This document shows positions 21,681 to 33,597 of a stretch of 64,000 bases of DNA, in pieces (position 1 is the stretch's first letter; each line of letters begins with the position of its first letter). A program made the position numbers and the translations under genes. The notes under the pieces were generated by a model. That model worked only from the letters and a program-made list of their open reading frames with translations. It was not told the DNA's origin and did not search any database. The DNA comes from Sphaerolaimus hirsutus. Its lineage: Eukaryota > Nematoda > Chromadorea > Monhysterida > Sphaerolaimidae. The stretch covers positions 4,776,701 through 4,840,700 of the forward strand of contig OZ038450.1 in NCBI GenBank assembly GCA_964036195.1, given 5' to 3'.

Positions 21681-24600
21681 TCACAAGTGCACCATGCTGG
21701 CGGCGTGTCTGCTGCAACTGCGCTCCCCCTGTGTCTCTCTGTGGACTGTGGCTGAGGCAGGTTCACTTCTGGGGGCAGTCCCAGACCCTGTAAGATGTCA
21801 AATGTCGTGCAAAGTGTCTAAACTAAAGTCATGGTCAATGCCCGGTAAAATGGCATTTGCCATTTTACCGGGCATTTTACATGACTTTCGACACTTTGCG
21901 CGACATTTGACATTTTACAGGGTCTGGGACTGGCACCTACTGCCCTCGGCCGGCCCCGAACAATCCCCCCGTCCAGTGGCGACGCCGGTCGACTCGCTGC
22001 CGAGGTCGTCGTACTCTGGCGGCTTGTGCAGTTGCGCCGCCGCGATCGCCTGCTCGTAGCTGGGCGGCGCGTTCGCAGTGTGGGCGGAGTTTAGGTGTTG
22101 GTGCGCGCCGGGCGTCGGAACCACCGTCCAGCCGGCGCTTGGCTGAGGGGGAAATGGAGTTTTGTGGATTGGATAAATTATACGCCGTTTGGGCATTTGT
22201 GTTTTTGATACCCATTGGTGTGGGTCTTTTCAATGCATTATCCCCTATTTATGGTAAATCATATCTGGGTTAGATGCGACTAAAACATTTTTGTAATTTT
22301 CCTCATTCCTTATTGCTTGCCCGACGATTTCCGGAAATTTCAGATTACATGTGAGAATAAACGTTCTTCGAATAAGACCCCCTTGAATGACTCCCTCTCT
22401 TGAATAACTCCCCCCCTGCTGGCCGAGTGAGGAATGAATACCCTCCACCCTGAAAAACTCCCCACTCAGCGATAGGTGGAAAAGATGTTTGGCCAATTTA
22501 AAAACAAAAAAAAATACACTAGACAGCAACCATGTAAAAGATAAACACCTTCCCGGTCACGTCCGGCACCCTATTTTTGATCGTACTTGTGACACCCTAT
22601 CTCCAGTTCTAGGGCGCGCCAGAAGCTGAAACTTGGGGGAGGTATTGGTGCAACCCCCCTCTACTTCTCATGAATTAGGGGGGTCGCGGCGACTCCTCTC
22701 AGGGTGGGTCGCCCTAAGTGCAAATTTTTTTTTGCTTTTTTGGTGTCCCACAGCAGGTCCGGCACCCGCTTATTTCTGAACTGTGGGAGCGGTATAAATC
22801 TAAAATTTTGGGGATGTGTTACAGACACCACTCCCCTACTATACACTATTCAATCATGTGAGATTAACATGAAAAATTTCTCAAAAATTCGCTTATTCTC
22901 CAAAAAACACCACTCCCCAATAGATCGATGACAAAAATTCACTTTTTGGAACTTTTTTATTAGACACTTGAAGAGATGGTTTACAATACTTTAAAGGGAA
23001 GGGTTTGATGTTTAAAGTTATGTAAAGAACCATACCTCTAAAATGCATGCATTGCAAAATTTACTTGGGGGGATTTTCAAAGTGTAAATTTTGCAAATTT
23101 TTGTTCCTGCAATGATGTCATTATGACGTCATAAAATTCGCCCTAAGTAAATTTTGCAATGCAGGCCTTTTTGAGGTATGGTTCTTTACATAACTTTAAA
23201 CATCAAACCCTTCCCTTTTAAGTATTGTAAACCATCTCTTCAAGTGTCTAATAAAAAAGTTCCAAAAAGTGAATTTTTTGTCATCGATCTATTGGGGAGT
23301 GGTGTTTTTTCAGAGAATATGAGAATTTTTGAGAAATTTTTCACGTTAATCTCACATTATTGAATAGTGTATAGTAGGGGAGTGGTGTTGGTAACACATT
23401 CCCAAAATTTTAGATTTATACTGCTCCCACAGCTCAGAAATTAGCGGTTGCCGGACCTGCTGTGGGACACCACAAAAGTCTAAAAAAATTTAAAAACCAA
23501 TACCTCCCCCAAGTTTCAGCCTCTGGGGCACCCTAGAACTGGGGATAGGATGTAAGAAGTAAAATCAAAAAATGGGTGCCGGACGTGACCGGGAAGGTGT
23601 TTACATGTAAGTACAAACCCGTCCAAAAGGCGTGCCGATCACGTAAATCGTCTGCGGCTGGGCGGCCGCGTGCGCGTGCGCCGGCGATCTGCGCAGCACG
23701 GCGCCGCTGTTGCGCGAGTGGTTCGAGCAGCTCTCCATGCAGCCGTACACGCAGCCGCACAGCATCAACGACAGCACGCTGGAGGGGGGGGGGGGGGTTG
23801 GATGGTTGGTGTCTACTGATTCGGGGTGTGGTTAAGTGATGGGATAAGTGCTAAGTGGTAAGTCCCAAATACTAAAGTGGGAGTTTTTGGAAGACACCCA
23901 ATTCTCCCCCCTCCCCCAGTTTTCGTTACAGTGTGGGATAAAAGTTCCCCAGCCTGGACTTTGGTATTATAAGTTGTTAAATCGGAGATAATTTTCCTCC
24001 AAATTTACGTAGTGGCTGACTTAAATGCCACTTACCGTATATCCTCGAATAAGACCCCAGGGGAGTTATTTTTTCGTCAGAGTTTTTGAGGGGGGAGTTA
24101 TTCAAGGGGGAGGAGTTATTCAAGGGAGGGAGTTATTTTTTCCTCAGAAAATTTGGACTAAATTCATTGTGTGAATGCATTCTGTCAACTCATGTAATCC
24201 AGCTAACAACAACAAAAAGCTGTGTATACACGTACAAACAGTGTGTACACGCTATGTATCTGCTGTCGCTGCCATACGTCAACATTATTTTGTATTTTCA
24301 TCGATCATTTTTGTAAAATATGTAGCATATTTTCCGCCCAGAGTGGGGAGTTTTTCAAGAGGGGGGAGTTATTCAAGGGAGGGAGTTATTTTTTCGTCAG
24401 AGTTTTTGAGGGGGGAGTTATTCAAGGGGGAGGAGGGGGGTCTTATTCAAGGATATACGGTAGATATTATCCATGCCAATGCCAATTTTCGAATCTTTTT
24501 GTGCAGTTTTTGAATTTTGTATAGTTTTTGAATCTTTGGATTTTCGAATTTTTTTGAAAGTGAATCGATGTTTAAGTGTTTTTTCCAGGGGTGAAATAAA

Positions 24601-27600
24601 AATTCGAAAATTACGAAAAAATTCTAACATTCGAAAACGTTTTGGAATTTTCGAATCTTTTTTTGCTATCGATAGGTATATCTACCTAACTTTATATGTC
24701 ACTCACTGGCAACCTCAAACATTTCGTTCCGAAATATTCATCCATCGTCATGTAATTACTTTCCATATTTTCACGGTCGTAATTAAGTTTGTTAATTGCA
24801 AATATTTTCGAATTTTTCACCAACGCTTTTTCAAATTCCAAATTGAAGTGTCATATGTTTTAATGGTGGTGAAATGACAGGATGGCGCTGACGCCATTTT
24901 TGAACTCGGCATTTTTTTTAAATGGGACATTTTTCGAAAACGGCATTGGGGCGCGGCCGTGTCGCACGATATTACACAGCGAATGATTTTCTGAGGGGAA
25001 CCCATTATTTAACCACAGCGACTCGTAACCCATCGACTGGTAAGCCAAAGTGTATCAAGATTTAAGCCAAAGTGCCTCGTCTCTAAAGCCGCAGTCAAAC
25101 TTTTGACTTGTCACCAAAAGTGTGTCAGTATTTAACCCTATTGTGTCATTATTTAAGCCATGCGTACATAGTGCATATTTTGTGTCATTATTTAAGCCAT
25201 TTTTGTATAATGACAGTGAATACATTAGCGCACTGCCGCAGCTGAAACTACACAAATAAATGTGTTTACACGGAGACATAATGATACTTGTAATTTAGTA
25301 TTGAACAATGGAAAAAATATAAATAGATCTAGGTAACTTGTGAATTTGAGAAATATATTGCACCAACTTTCAAATGCAAAATAGTGATGAATAAATATGT
25401 ACTGGAAATTTTTTTTAAATAACGAATAATAATTGCCCACCATTACATTTGAAGGGTGTGCTTCTAAAAGTACAGATCTACAAATTTTTCAAATTTGAGT
25501 TAGGACCATTTTTGGGGTCCCCATAAAAATGCGCTTCAAAAATATACATATGTTATCGCCCATTTTACTGTTACGTGTAATTACTATATGACGTTATTTA
25601 AGGGGGATTGGGGGGTCACTTAAAAAACCGTGAGCTCTCGTCCCCACCGCAAAGTTCGCATTTTGATATAGTTGTTATATTCTCAATGTGTTATCGACTA
25701 CGATGCCTGGGCTTTTTGGTGCTGAGTTACTGTGTTTTACGCGCTAGTGACTTATTTTTACTTTTTGGTATTACCCTTTTGACGCGCGCCGGCAGAGCGG
25801 TAATAAAGTTGATTTGATTTGATTTGATATACATAATATGTGGGGGGTGCAAAATGCAATTTTGAGATTTGGGGGGTCAAAAAAAGCAAAAAAATCGCAA
25901 AATACAGTTTTTGAAATTTTAAAAGTACTGATCTAAAAGCTTTTTCAGCTTTTGTGTCTTTAAAAGTACCGATCTACACACTTTTTTCACAATTGTTCTT
26001 TTAAATGTACCGATCTGCACATTATTTTGTTGTGCTTCTAAAAGTACCGATGTCAGATTGGTGTCCGGTTGCGCAAAAACTCATTTTGTGCTTTTTTATT
26101 ATGGGTAACAGTACCGATCTACAGCTTTCTGATTTTGTGCTTTAAAAAATACCGATCTACACACTATTACCAATTTGTTACTTTAAAATGTACTGTACTA
26201 CAAAAATACAATTCCCTAAATTTTATATAGCTAGTGTTATGTGTATAATCAATGATTATACCCATGTATGTGGATACCCAACAATATGGCCAAAATACCC
26301 TTACCCAAAATTCCCATACCTAATACCCATGTATGGGTATTGCATGCTCCAAACTTTCAATCACAATTATCTCAAAATCGATTTTTTGTAGATCGTTACT
26401 TTTAGAAGCACACCCTTCATTTGTACCATTACGAAATTTTCTACGATCGACTTCATTAGCCAACCAGAAATTGGCCACGTGTCCACGCACATGTACTATG
26501 CATCAATTTTGTATGTGACCGTTAAGTATTTACGTGTATTGCGGCTTACGAGTCGACACATTGGCTTTAATAATGACACATTTTTTCGTGATCATTTTGG
26601 CTTGAATGTCGCTATACTTTGGCTTACCTAGCGAGGTACTTTGGCTTTACAGTCGATGGGTTAAATCTCGGGTAGCTTAAATCTCGCTATACTCTCTGAT
26701 TTTCTCCACTATCGAAAATTACAAAATCCAAGTGCCACTCCCAGACGCTGTAAAATGTCAAATGTAATGCAAAGTGTCAAAGGTCATGTAAAATTCCCTG
26801 TAAAATGGAAGACGTACGAAACCCCTTTTACAGGGCATTTTATAGGGTCTGGGAGTGTCCCCTGGTACTTTCCCTATAAAAAATATGATCATGCAATGTT
26901 CAACAATCAAAACTCACAGCATAATCAGCCAAAATATCAATGACGAGTCAACCATGGCGGCAAATCCGTGCCCAATTGAGACTGCAATAAAAATAGATTA
27001 AATTATAGTCTAAATAGCCAGTCAAATGTTAAAATCGAAGTTTCTGACGACAAAAAGTGTCAACCTTCAAAACTGACAACCTTCGAATCACACTTAAATA
27101 TTCTAGTCGTCAATTATGTAGGTGTTATTTTGCGCCGCAAAGGGCGGCCCACGTCACGGCGGCTTATGCAGTCGGTGATAAGAAGGGAGCCGCGCGGCTG
27201 GAAGCTTCTGTGTGAACGGAACGGCCGCCTTTGATGTTTGATTCAATGGTGAAGTTGGTCTGTTCGGAAAGTGGTGGGACAGGGGACTTTGTCTGAACGG
27301 TCTAACGAGTTTAGGATTATCTCAAGTGAAAAGTAATGTACAACATGCTGCCACGATCTTAGAAGTGAGAAGTAAAAGTTAACAGCCAAGTAAATTTAAA
27401 AGTGAGCAGTGAAATGATAGTGAAAAGTCTAAAGCAAAGTAAATTTGGAAGTGAGAAGTTACGAGAAAAGTTAAAAGTTTACTTTGCTTTTAACTTTTAA
27501 CTTCTCATTCCTAAAATGTTTTTTTTGCTTGTCCACTTGTGGAAATGACCCACTAATTTCAGAACAAACCAATCTTACTCTCAAATGACATTTGATTTGC

Positions 27601-30600
27601 AGTGAGGATTGAATCATTTTATCAAAATCTGAGAAATTGTCCAGGCAACAAACATCCAAAGGTTGACACTTCCGTTATATTTAGTCAGGCACTGAAGTGT
27701 TGCTTTTTGCACTCTTTTCCCTGTGCAAACAAATATTTATTTAGACAAAAGTTGTAGTCTGTCTAAAGTTGTAGTCAGGAAAATTTGATGCGCACAGTTT
27801 TCTTGTTATATTTGTCTAAAAATGGCCAGTAATACGTCAGTTTCGCGCTAGTGACTAAATAACAAAATATACACCTAACTAAATGGCGGCGCGCACACTA
27901 GGTGACATGTGCGGGTCTGTGTCAACTCAGATTTCAACTCATGTGTACAAGAGCGATCTCCAAATGCACATGACGCAATGTTGAAAAATAAATATTACGG
28001 CAAGAGCATACTGCATTGGAAGATCGCTCTGCCCCACGTGAAGCCGAAATCTGAGTTGACACAGACCAGTTGACAAACGTGCGTCAAACGGTGTGTGGGC
28101 CGCAGTTGGCAATAAGTAGGTACATATTTACGTAAACATATGCAAGTTACATAGGTAAGTGAACTCGACGAAATTTTTAAGTTTCTTTATTTTTTCTCAT
28201 CATGATCGATTCTAGGCTACTTATTTTGAACCACAATAACGGAAATTAGAGGCCAGGTATGCGACGGCACGCATTCAATTCTAAAAGTGCTGTTTGGTGA
28301 CAAAAAACAGCGTGCGTACTTGACCCGGCGGCCAGTATTCCTGTACATTGATTTTGGGAGCGTTTTACGTTTTGAAGTGTCGTTACCAAGGGCAGCGGGT
28401 TTGCTAGCGCGCCGCCGCGCGGTTTGACTTCGTGTCAAATTAGTGGATGATGGGTGCGCGCCATTTTTTTGGCGCTGGTATGGCGCTACTAGAGATGGTT
28501 GGACAATTTTATGATGCTTCTACTTTTATTGGAGATAACTTTTTATGTAGGTATTTAAGTATTCTTGTATTCGTTGTAGGGTCGGTGTGAGTTTATGGCT
28601 GAGCTGCATATATTCAGCATACCGTATTTCTTCTAGTGAGATACCTCTTATAGAAGGGCACCAACAATAGAACAGCAGGTTTTGGCACTTTATTTACATT
28701 TGGTTTTGTTTGAATTGATGCTCTGTTTTCAAAATGATGCATATGTTTCATTAAAAAAGTAAATACCATGTTCCAATGAATAATGTATGAAAAACATTGG
28801 TGAAAAAATAGAACGGCACCTTCAAATAGAACAGCAGGTAACAAAGTTTACGAAAAAATAGAACGGCGTTTTTCTATCAGAAGAATATTTGATGAATATC
28901 ATTAGTTGGTTCCAGATTGGCGGCGGTGATTGGCGCAAAAACAACGCCAGTTCAGGGCATTTTTCAAACGCCAGAAACGCGACTATATGACAACACCGTA
29001 CGCCTAAAATTATACCAATACCGGCTGATTTTTGGCTTCAGCATGTAGATAAAAACCGTGTTTAGTGGGGGGAAATTTATGTGAAATAAGCACGCAAATT
29101 GGTTCCATGCATTTTGTGTCGGTTGCAAAAACTGCGGTTGTAAATAAATTCTGTATTTATTTACACGCAGTCAAACTGGCAGCGATGAAATTTATACTTA
29201 CGCCCAATACAGGTATTCATGCCGGTTAATATCCATCGAATAAGACGTGAAAAATCTTTTATGTTCCTAGACATGATGCACGATTTAAAATATGTAAAAT
29301 ACACAGTATTATACAAACACCAAAATGATTCCAAAACTTGAATAAAAAAGGTGTGTAAAAACAGAAAACGTGTTTTTAGTTGTACAAGCAACGAGTGCAC
29401 ACAAAAACGGGCAGAACAAAAAAACTATCTGTACAATTACACAAGCCACATTGATTCACAACTTTTTCATATTTACATCACTAACGATGAGAACAGAAAC
29501 TTGAAAATTCAAAAACATTTGTGCAATTTTCGAATGTTTAGGCTATTTTAGGTAATAAATACAAATTGGATGCCCTAGGATAATATTTGTAAAAATGAGT
29601 ACACGGAAGTATCTGCAAGAAAATACGGAAAGCTGTCCCACAGCATTAGAATGTTTCAAGTTCAAACCTTCAGAATTCAGTGAAGATAAACTGAACACAC
29701 AGATGAATGATATAAATACCATGTTTTGATGATAAACGTCGCGTAAAAAACTGCACAAAATTCACCCAATGTGATAAATATGATGAGAATCCGTAAATGT
29801 TTCCTTTTATCTATGGGATATGGTAGATTTCATTGTAATGACGCTGGAGTTTACAAAAACCCAAAAACTTTTACAAAAAATCAAGGCATTTGAGATTCAA
29901 GAACTATTTTACAGGAACATAGTATTTTGAAAATAAAAAACACTAATGTAAAAACACTTAAAAATTCAAACACTTTTTTCAAACACCCCGCCATCACACT
30001 AGGTAAACCCATCACACGCCAGCGCCGCCACTGGAAATCTCCCTGTCCCGATAACTGCTTTGTTGACTGCCAGGGGGCAGTCCCAGACCCTGTAAAATGC
30101 CCTGTAAAATGTCATGCAGTGTCTAAAGTCATGGAAAATGCCCTGCAAAATGGCAAATCGGTTGACATTTTGCAGGGCATTTTCCATGACTTTAGACACT
30201 TTGCATGACATTTTACATTTTACAATGCATTTTACAGGGTCTGGGACTGGCACCAGGCTGCTGTTCCTCGATCACAGTGGGCAAGGTGGCCGCACTTCTG
30301 GTGCTGATCTTTCTCACCGCCAATTCATATGGGGGTGGCGCCAGTGGTGAACCCCTGTTTTGGGGTGAATTTTGACTATGTGCCAACGATCTGTGTACTG
30401 ACGGTGAGTGTGACTGAAGTTGGTTGTAGCTGGGTGGGTGGTCGGAAAGTTGGGAATCACTGTTGTTCCGGCTGTTGTTGTTGTTTGGCAGACGGCACCA
30501 TGGTCCATTTATGGTGGTCTGGAAAGGGGGTAAAAACTTGACAAACGCTCAGTCAGATAAATAGTTCTCCTTCAGTGAGGACAAAAATAGTCCTTCACTC

Positions 30601-31993
30601 CTGAATAGTGACATTCATCAGAGTCAACTGTCATCTTAACAGCGCACCATCAAATCAGATTGAAATTGAAGTCCAAAATATGAAAATTACGAGTTAGGCC
30701 CGGAAACATCATCCGGGGCTACCCCTGCACATTTTTAATTTTTAAAATAAACTTTTTTACCTCACATGCCCCTATACGATAGTGTCAATTTTGACATTTT
30801 TGGGAAAAATGAAAAAAAATGGCAAGAAGTCGACAAGTCCACTTAGTTTCGGGCTAAAAGTCGACAAGTCCATCCTCCGCATCCTTTTTTGTTGGGGAAA
30901 AAGTAAGAAATGTGATAAGTCCACTATGGGCACCGATTTCTAAAAGTCGACAAGTCCATAAATTGTCCATAAGGCAGCTTCATCGTCGTCAGGAACAAAA
31001 ATGTTCTCGCGTGCAGTAGTCGACAAGTCCATTTCCCTCCCCAAAACAGTTTTACTTTGTTTGTCCAAATGGAATTTTATGGACACCCCATTTTTCACAT
31101 ATACGTTAAGAGCAGGGGCTAAAAATTTGACACTTAATTGTCAACATATGGAACTTAATGGTGGGCATGAGAGCCAAATTGGACACGCACCAGGGACCTG
31201 AAACTAAAAATGCGATTTACTTAAAATCGCACTTTGTGGACTTGTTAAACTTTTAGAATTAGACGCCTCAATTAAATCACTCAAAAAGCCCGGCTAACAG
31301 CTCTAATCCTCTCAGAATGGGTCCTAGGTATAACAAAAACAGTGCCGCTGGGCACCCCGACACTAGCCGCGGCGGACATCCGCCTTCTCTGATTTATCCG
31401 CTCGTAATAACTCAATCTGGGGCCAATCCCAGACCCTGTAAAATGACCTGTGAAATGTCAAATGTCATGTCAAGTGCCTAACGTCATGTAAAATGCCCTG
31501 TAAAAATGTCAAATGTCATGTAGTGTAAAAAGTTGAAAGTGAAATGCCCTGTAAATGGCGAACTTAAGTTCACTGCATGCGAAAGTGACTTGGCACTTTG
31601 CATGACATTTGACATTTTCCAGGGCATTTTACATGACTTTCGACACTTTGCATGATATTTGACCGTTTGCAGGTCATTCTGCATGACTTTCGACACTTAG
31701 CATGGCATATTACTCTTGCCATGATTTATATACGGCATGACATTAAAATTTTTACATAGTATTTACATGACTTTAGACATTTTACATGCCATTTGACATC
31801 TTCCAGGTCATTCTCCAAGGCCCGGGACTGGCACCTGGGCGCGTACGCGCTCGACGCGGGACTGGTGCGAGTCTGGTTGACCTGGCTCTGCGTATAGCTG
31901 GGGTATTGGTTGGCCGCGTCGGGCAGGAGCACGTGCATGCCCAGGCAGCACAGGGCGCACAGCACGCACAGGATGGCCACGATGGCCGCCATG
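21681..31993 (-). CDS. Candidate PPxY-tailed membrane protein (partial, tentative)
   Basis: Not assigned to a family. Four phase-compatible minus-strand exons: 31835-31993, 23619-23778, 21937-22142 and 21681-21768 (stop TGA at 21683-21681). The first encodes a hydrophobic helix (MAAIVAILCVLCALCCLG), then a hydrophilic stretch with an NQT sequon. The second starts VLSLMLCGCVYGCMESC, a short hydrophobic Cys-rich segment, and continues QPQTIYVIGTP. The third holds two PPxY motifs (PPSYEQAIA, PPEYDDL), which recruit WW domains of Nedd4-type ligases. The layout resembles WBP1/VOPP1, Shisa or four-helix PPxY adaptors. N-terminal exons were not found. Two of the introns start with the GTGCC end of a hairpin element. 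The last exon is weakest; GC-rich sequence at 30260-30330 could be another exon on either strand. Confidence 0.45.
21771..21937. mobile_element. Hairpin element (GTCCCAGACCCTG family)
   Basis: Starts GGGGGCAGTCCCAGACCCTG and ends CAGGGTCTGGGACTGGCACC. The two halves form a near-continuous hairpin through ATGTCAAATGTCGTGC-type words. On the minus strand it reads GTGCC...CCCCCAG exactly between two candidate exons of the PPxY gene, so it could be spliced as a GT-AG intron. Confidence 0.85.
22543..23602. mobile_element. 1.06-kb near-perfect palindrome
   Basis: AAACACCTTCCCGGTCACG at the left is repeated inverted as CGTGACCGGGAAGGTGTTT at the right. The arms stay complementary (GGTGTCCCACAGCAGGTCCGG and many others) to a centre near 23070. 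TA flanks both ends. No transposase frame. A third partial copy at 45724-45907 runs into the assembly gap. Confidence 0.9.
24034..24461. mobile_element. CCGTATATCC-ended inverted repeat, TA flanks
   Basis: ACCGTATATCCTCGAATAAG at the left and CTTATTCAAGGATATACGGT at the right, with repeated GGGAGTTATTCAAGGG blocks near each end. TA at both junctions. A relic of the same family (TTGAATAACTCCC) lies at about 22370-22470. Confidence 0.85.
25000..26700. repeat. Nested inverted repeats with an inner GAAGGGTGTGCTTC element
   Basis: Outer arms (about 25010-25200 and 26530-26690) share TAAGCCAAAGT, TAACCCATCGACTG and their complements. The inner element runs from GAAGGGTGTGCTTCTAAAAG (25452) to CTTTTAGAAGCACACCCTTC (about 26419) and contains repeated AAAAGTACCGATCTACA units. 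No gene. Confidence 0.7.
25670..25831 (+). mobile_element. Possible LINE 3' end
   Basis: GCGCGCCGGCAGAGCGGTAA followed by TAAAGTTGATTTGATTTGAT: a non-repetitive stretch closing on a short (TTGAT)n tail, as in 5'-truncated non-LTR retrotransposons. It sits inside the inner element of 25452-26419. No reverse-transcriptase sequence remains. Confidence 0.35.
26732..26862. mobile_element. Short hairpin element (GTCCCAGACCCTG family)
   Basis: TGCCACTCCCAGACGCTG at the left and AGGGTCTGGGAGTGTCCC at the right, with ATGTCAAATGTAATGC inside. The right flank is CCTGG; no clear left duplication. Confidence 0.75.
26945..27885. other. Gene-free spacer
   Basis: No exon that I can support. 27100-27250 is GC-richer than its surroundings but has no frame with recognisable protein. 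27300-27500 contains AAGTGAGAAGTAAAAGTT-like degenerate repeats whose complement (ACTTCTCA, ACTTTT) reappears at the left edge of the satellite near 49340. Confidence 0.5.
27888..28105. mobile_element. CACACTAGGTGACA-ended inverted repeat
   Basis: GGCGGCGCGCACACTAGGTG at the left and GGTGTGTGGGCCGC at the right. Inside, TGTCAACTCAGATTTC occurs in both orientations. Same family as 21130-21350. Confidence 0.75.
28621..28890. mobile_element. ACCGTATTTCTTCTAGT-type element
   Basis: Left end ACCGTATTTCTTCTAGTGAG; AATAGAACAGCAGGT words inside; right end near TTCTATCAGAAGAATATTTG. A shorter, cleaner relative is at 37051-37167. Confidence 0.55.
28900..30065. other. AT-rich gene-free spacer
   Basis: Low-GC sequence without splice-bounded frames or recognisable repeats, apart from scattered GGCGC words near 28920-28980. 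Confidence 0.45.
30075..30252. mobile_element. Hairpin element with CCAGG duplication
   Basis: Flanked by CCAGG at 30070-30074 and 30253-30257. The ends are GGGGCAGTCCCAGACCC and GGGTCTGGGACTGGCA. The arms GTCATGGAAAATGCCCTGC and GCAGGGCATTTTCCATGAC are exact complements around a short loop at about 30160. Confidence 0.88.
30690..31260. repeat. Scattered GTCGACAAGTCCA repeats
   Basis: GTCGACAAGTCCA occurs at about 30828, 30858, 30946 and 31019, with variants (GTGATAAGTCCAC). It is not a regular tandem array. No gene found in the interval. Confidence 0.5.
31421..31832. mobile_element. Expanded hairpin element, 412 bp
   Basis: Left end GGCCAATCCCAGACCCTG, right end GGCCCGGGACTGGCACC. The interior repeats GTCAAATGTCATGTAAAATG and complementary GCATGACATTTGACATTTTCC words more often than other copies, as if it were beginning to expand in tandem. 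It lies directly after a candidate minus-strand exon end at 31835 (CAG then GTGCCAG). Confidence 0.8.
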
Positions 31994-32045
31994 CTGCGGC
32001 GCGGTGGTAAGGCCGATTATGGCGAGAGTGGCGCTTGGCACCAGG

Positions 32046-32207
32046 TGCCAATCCCAGACCCTGTAAAATGTGAAATGTCATGCAAGGTGTAAAAAGTCAT
32101 GGAAAATGCTCTGCAAAATGGCAACCGAGCTGCCATTTTGCAGGACATTTTCCACGAATTTTGACACTATGTATGACATTTCACATTTTACAGGGTCTGG
32201 GACTGCC
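32046..32207. mobile_element. Hairpin element with CCAGG duplication, plus orientation
   Basis: CCAGG at 32041-32045 and 32208-32212. The ends are TGCCAATCCCAGACCC and GGGTCTGGGACTGC. Read on the plus strand it is CAG then GTGCC...CCCCAG then GG, i.e. GT-AG bounded between the two target copies. Confidence 0.88.
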
Positions 32208-32409
32208 CCAGGGGAGTTGTGCTGGGCTGATGCTAATTTCTCGACGTTTTTCACTACCACTAGGTAGGTTCGACATTGCCAGACAGATAGATTACAACCT
32301 TTTAAGATATGAATACGCTTTTGGCAGGTCAGACTCACATTATGAGAAGGATGGTTTCCACTTCCGAGACGGAATCCATTTTCGAAACTGGAAGCAGCAC
32401 GATTGGACA

Positions 32410-33170
32410 CGAATAGGTAATAAATTGTCTTATGAACGTTTCTTATAATACACGAAGCGTTCTTTTGTCAAGTAAAAACACGCTTTAACATGAATACTTT
32501 CTCACAGAACAGTGTCAAATCGGCACGTGAAGCGGGAGCGGGGTCACACAGCCGGTGATAAGCTGATAAGCACAATTGCAGTGCCACCATTCAGCATGTT
32601 TGCCCAAAATATTTTTTGTTCTAAGCGGACGATTTAATGACGTTTTAGTCACGCCCATATCAAGGCGTTATTTTCGCTAATTATTTGCATAAGCAGCGAA
32701 AACGCACATGGATGCGGCACAAAAATCGAACGCTTGTTGTTTTTGAAAAGTGCGCAGGTTTTCTTTTGGGGGCTAAATTAATTCCATCTGAGATCGTAAA
32801 AATGGCTTGTCTGTAACAACTTTACAGTCGAAAATAGGATGAAGTATTATAAGTTCAAGTTTACCTCACTACATTGACATGAAGATGAATGCTTTAACTT
32901 TTTCGGATCATTTGAAGTGGTAAACGATGAAAATCGGTAGAGGATTGCCGAAATATTCTCATGAGGCCGACAGAGGGGGAAATCAGGGGGAGGGGGCAAT
33001 TCAAGGAAGTCATAAAATGAACGCGCGAACGTGTCGTGTTATCTACACACTTTGTAGCTTGCGGTAATTTGGCTTAAAATTTGCACTGCCATTATAAAAT
33101 TTATCAATCGAGCAATGTTATGGTAGCACATCAACAACGTTAAGCACAACCTAGATTAGAAAATACCGTA
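32410..33170. other. Gene-free spacer
   Basis: No supported exon. An open stretch at about 32270-32415 (+) ends at a GTAATA donor-like site, but its protein (with HFRDGIHFRNWKQHDW) matches nothing I know and is compositionally odd. Confidence 0.4.
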
Positions 33171-33386
33171 TTTGCTTGAATAATTCCCCGGTTAGACGAG
33201 TGAGGACAAAATAATCCCTCCATTAGGTACAATTTGAACAAAAATGGCATGTCAATAAAAGCGTATTTTGCGAAATTAGTTGATAAAACATGCTAGAAAA
33301 ATTTGACGAAATTTTGACCCTCCCTTGACGAGTTTCCCCATCTGAAAACTTATTCCCCAGGGGAATTATCAAAGCAAATACGGAAA
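33171..33386. mobile_element. CCGTATTTGCTTGAA-type inverted repeat
   Basis: ACCGTATTTGCTTGAATAAT at the left and ATTATCAAAGCAAATACGG at the right, with CCCCGG/CCCCAGG next to them. Confidence 0.75.
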
Positions 33387-33450
33387 AACGTGTTCAGGGT
33401 TGTCTTAAAAGCAAATCTGTCGCTCAGCAGTAGGTTTTGAACATATAGGT

Positions 33451-33471
33451 GCATATATATATATATATATA
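33451..33471. repeat. (AT)n microsatellite
   Basis: About ten AT repeats, followed by TTTATACATATACAAGC. Confidence 0.9.
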
Positions 33472-33597
33472 TTTATACATATACAAGCACGGAAATATAC
33501 GTCGGATCACCCTTGGTTTTTTATTCAAATCACATGTACGTTCATCACGGCGAACACAAATCGTCATTCTCAAAAGAAAAATCACAAAAATTCAACC

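Noticed and set aside
21667-22059. Plus-strand frame starting MYLRNHKCTM
   Set aside because: It runs through the hairpin element and is antisense to the PPxY exon, which has better splice and motif support.
29999-30340. Plus-strand exon pair (CPDNCFVDC and CCSSITVGKVAALLVLIF)
   Set aside because: The two halves are in different frames once the hairpin element is removed, and the left border is not a GT donor. The hydrophobic stretch may be chance.
32270-32415. Open stretch with FRDGIHFRNWKQHDW before a GTAATA donor-like site
   Set aside because: No similarity that I recognise, odd composition, no partner exon in phase.
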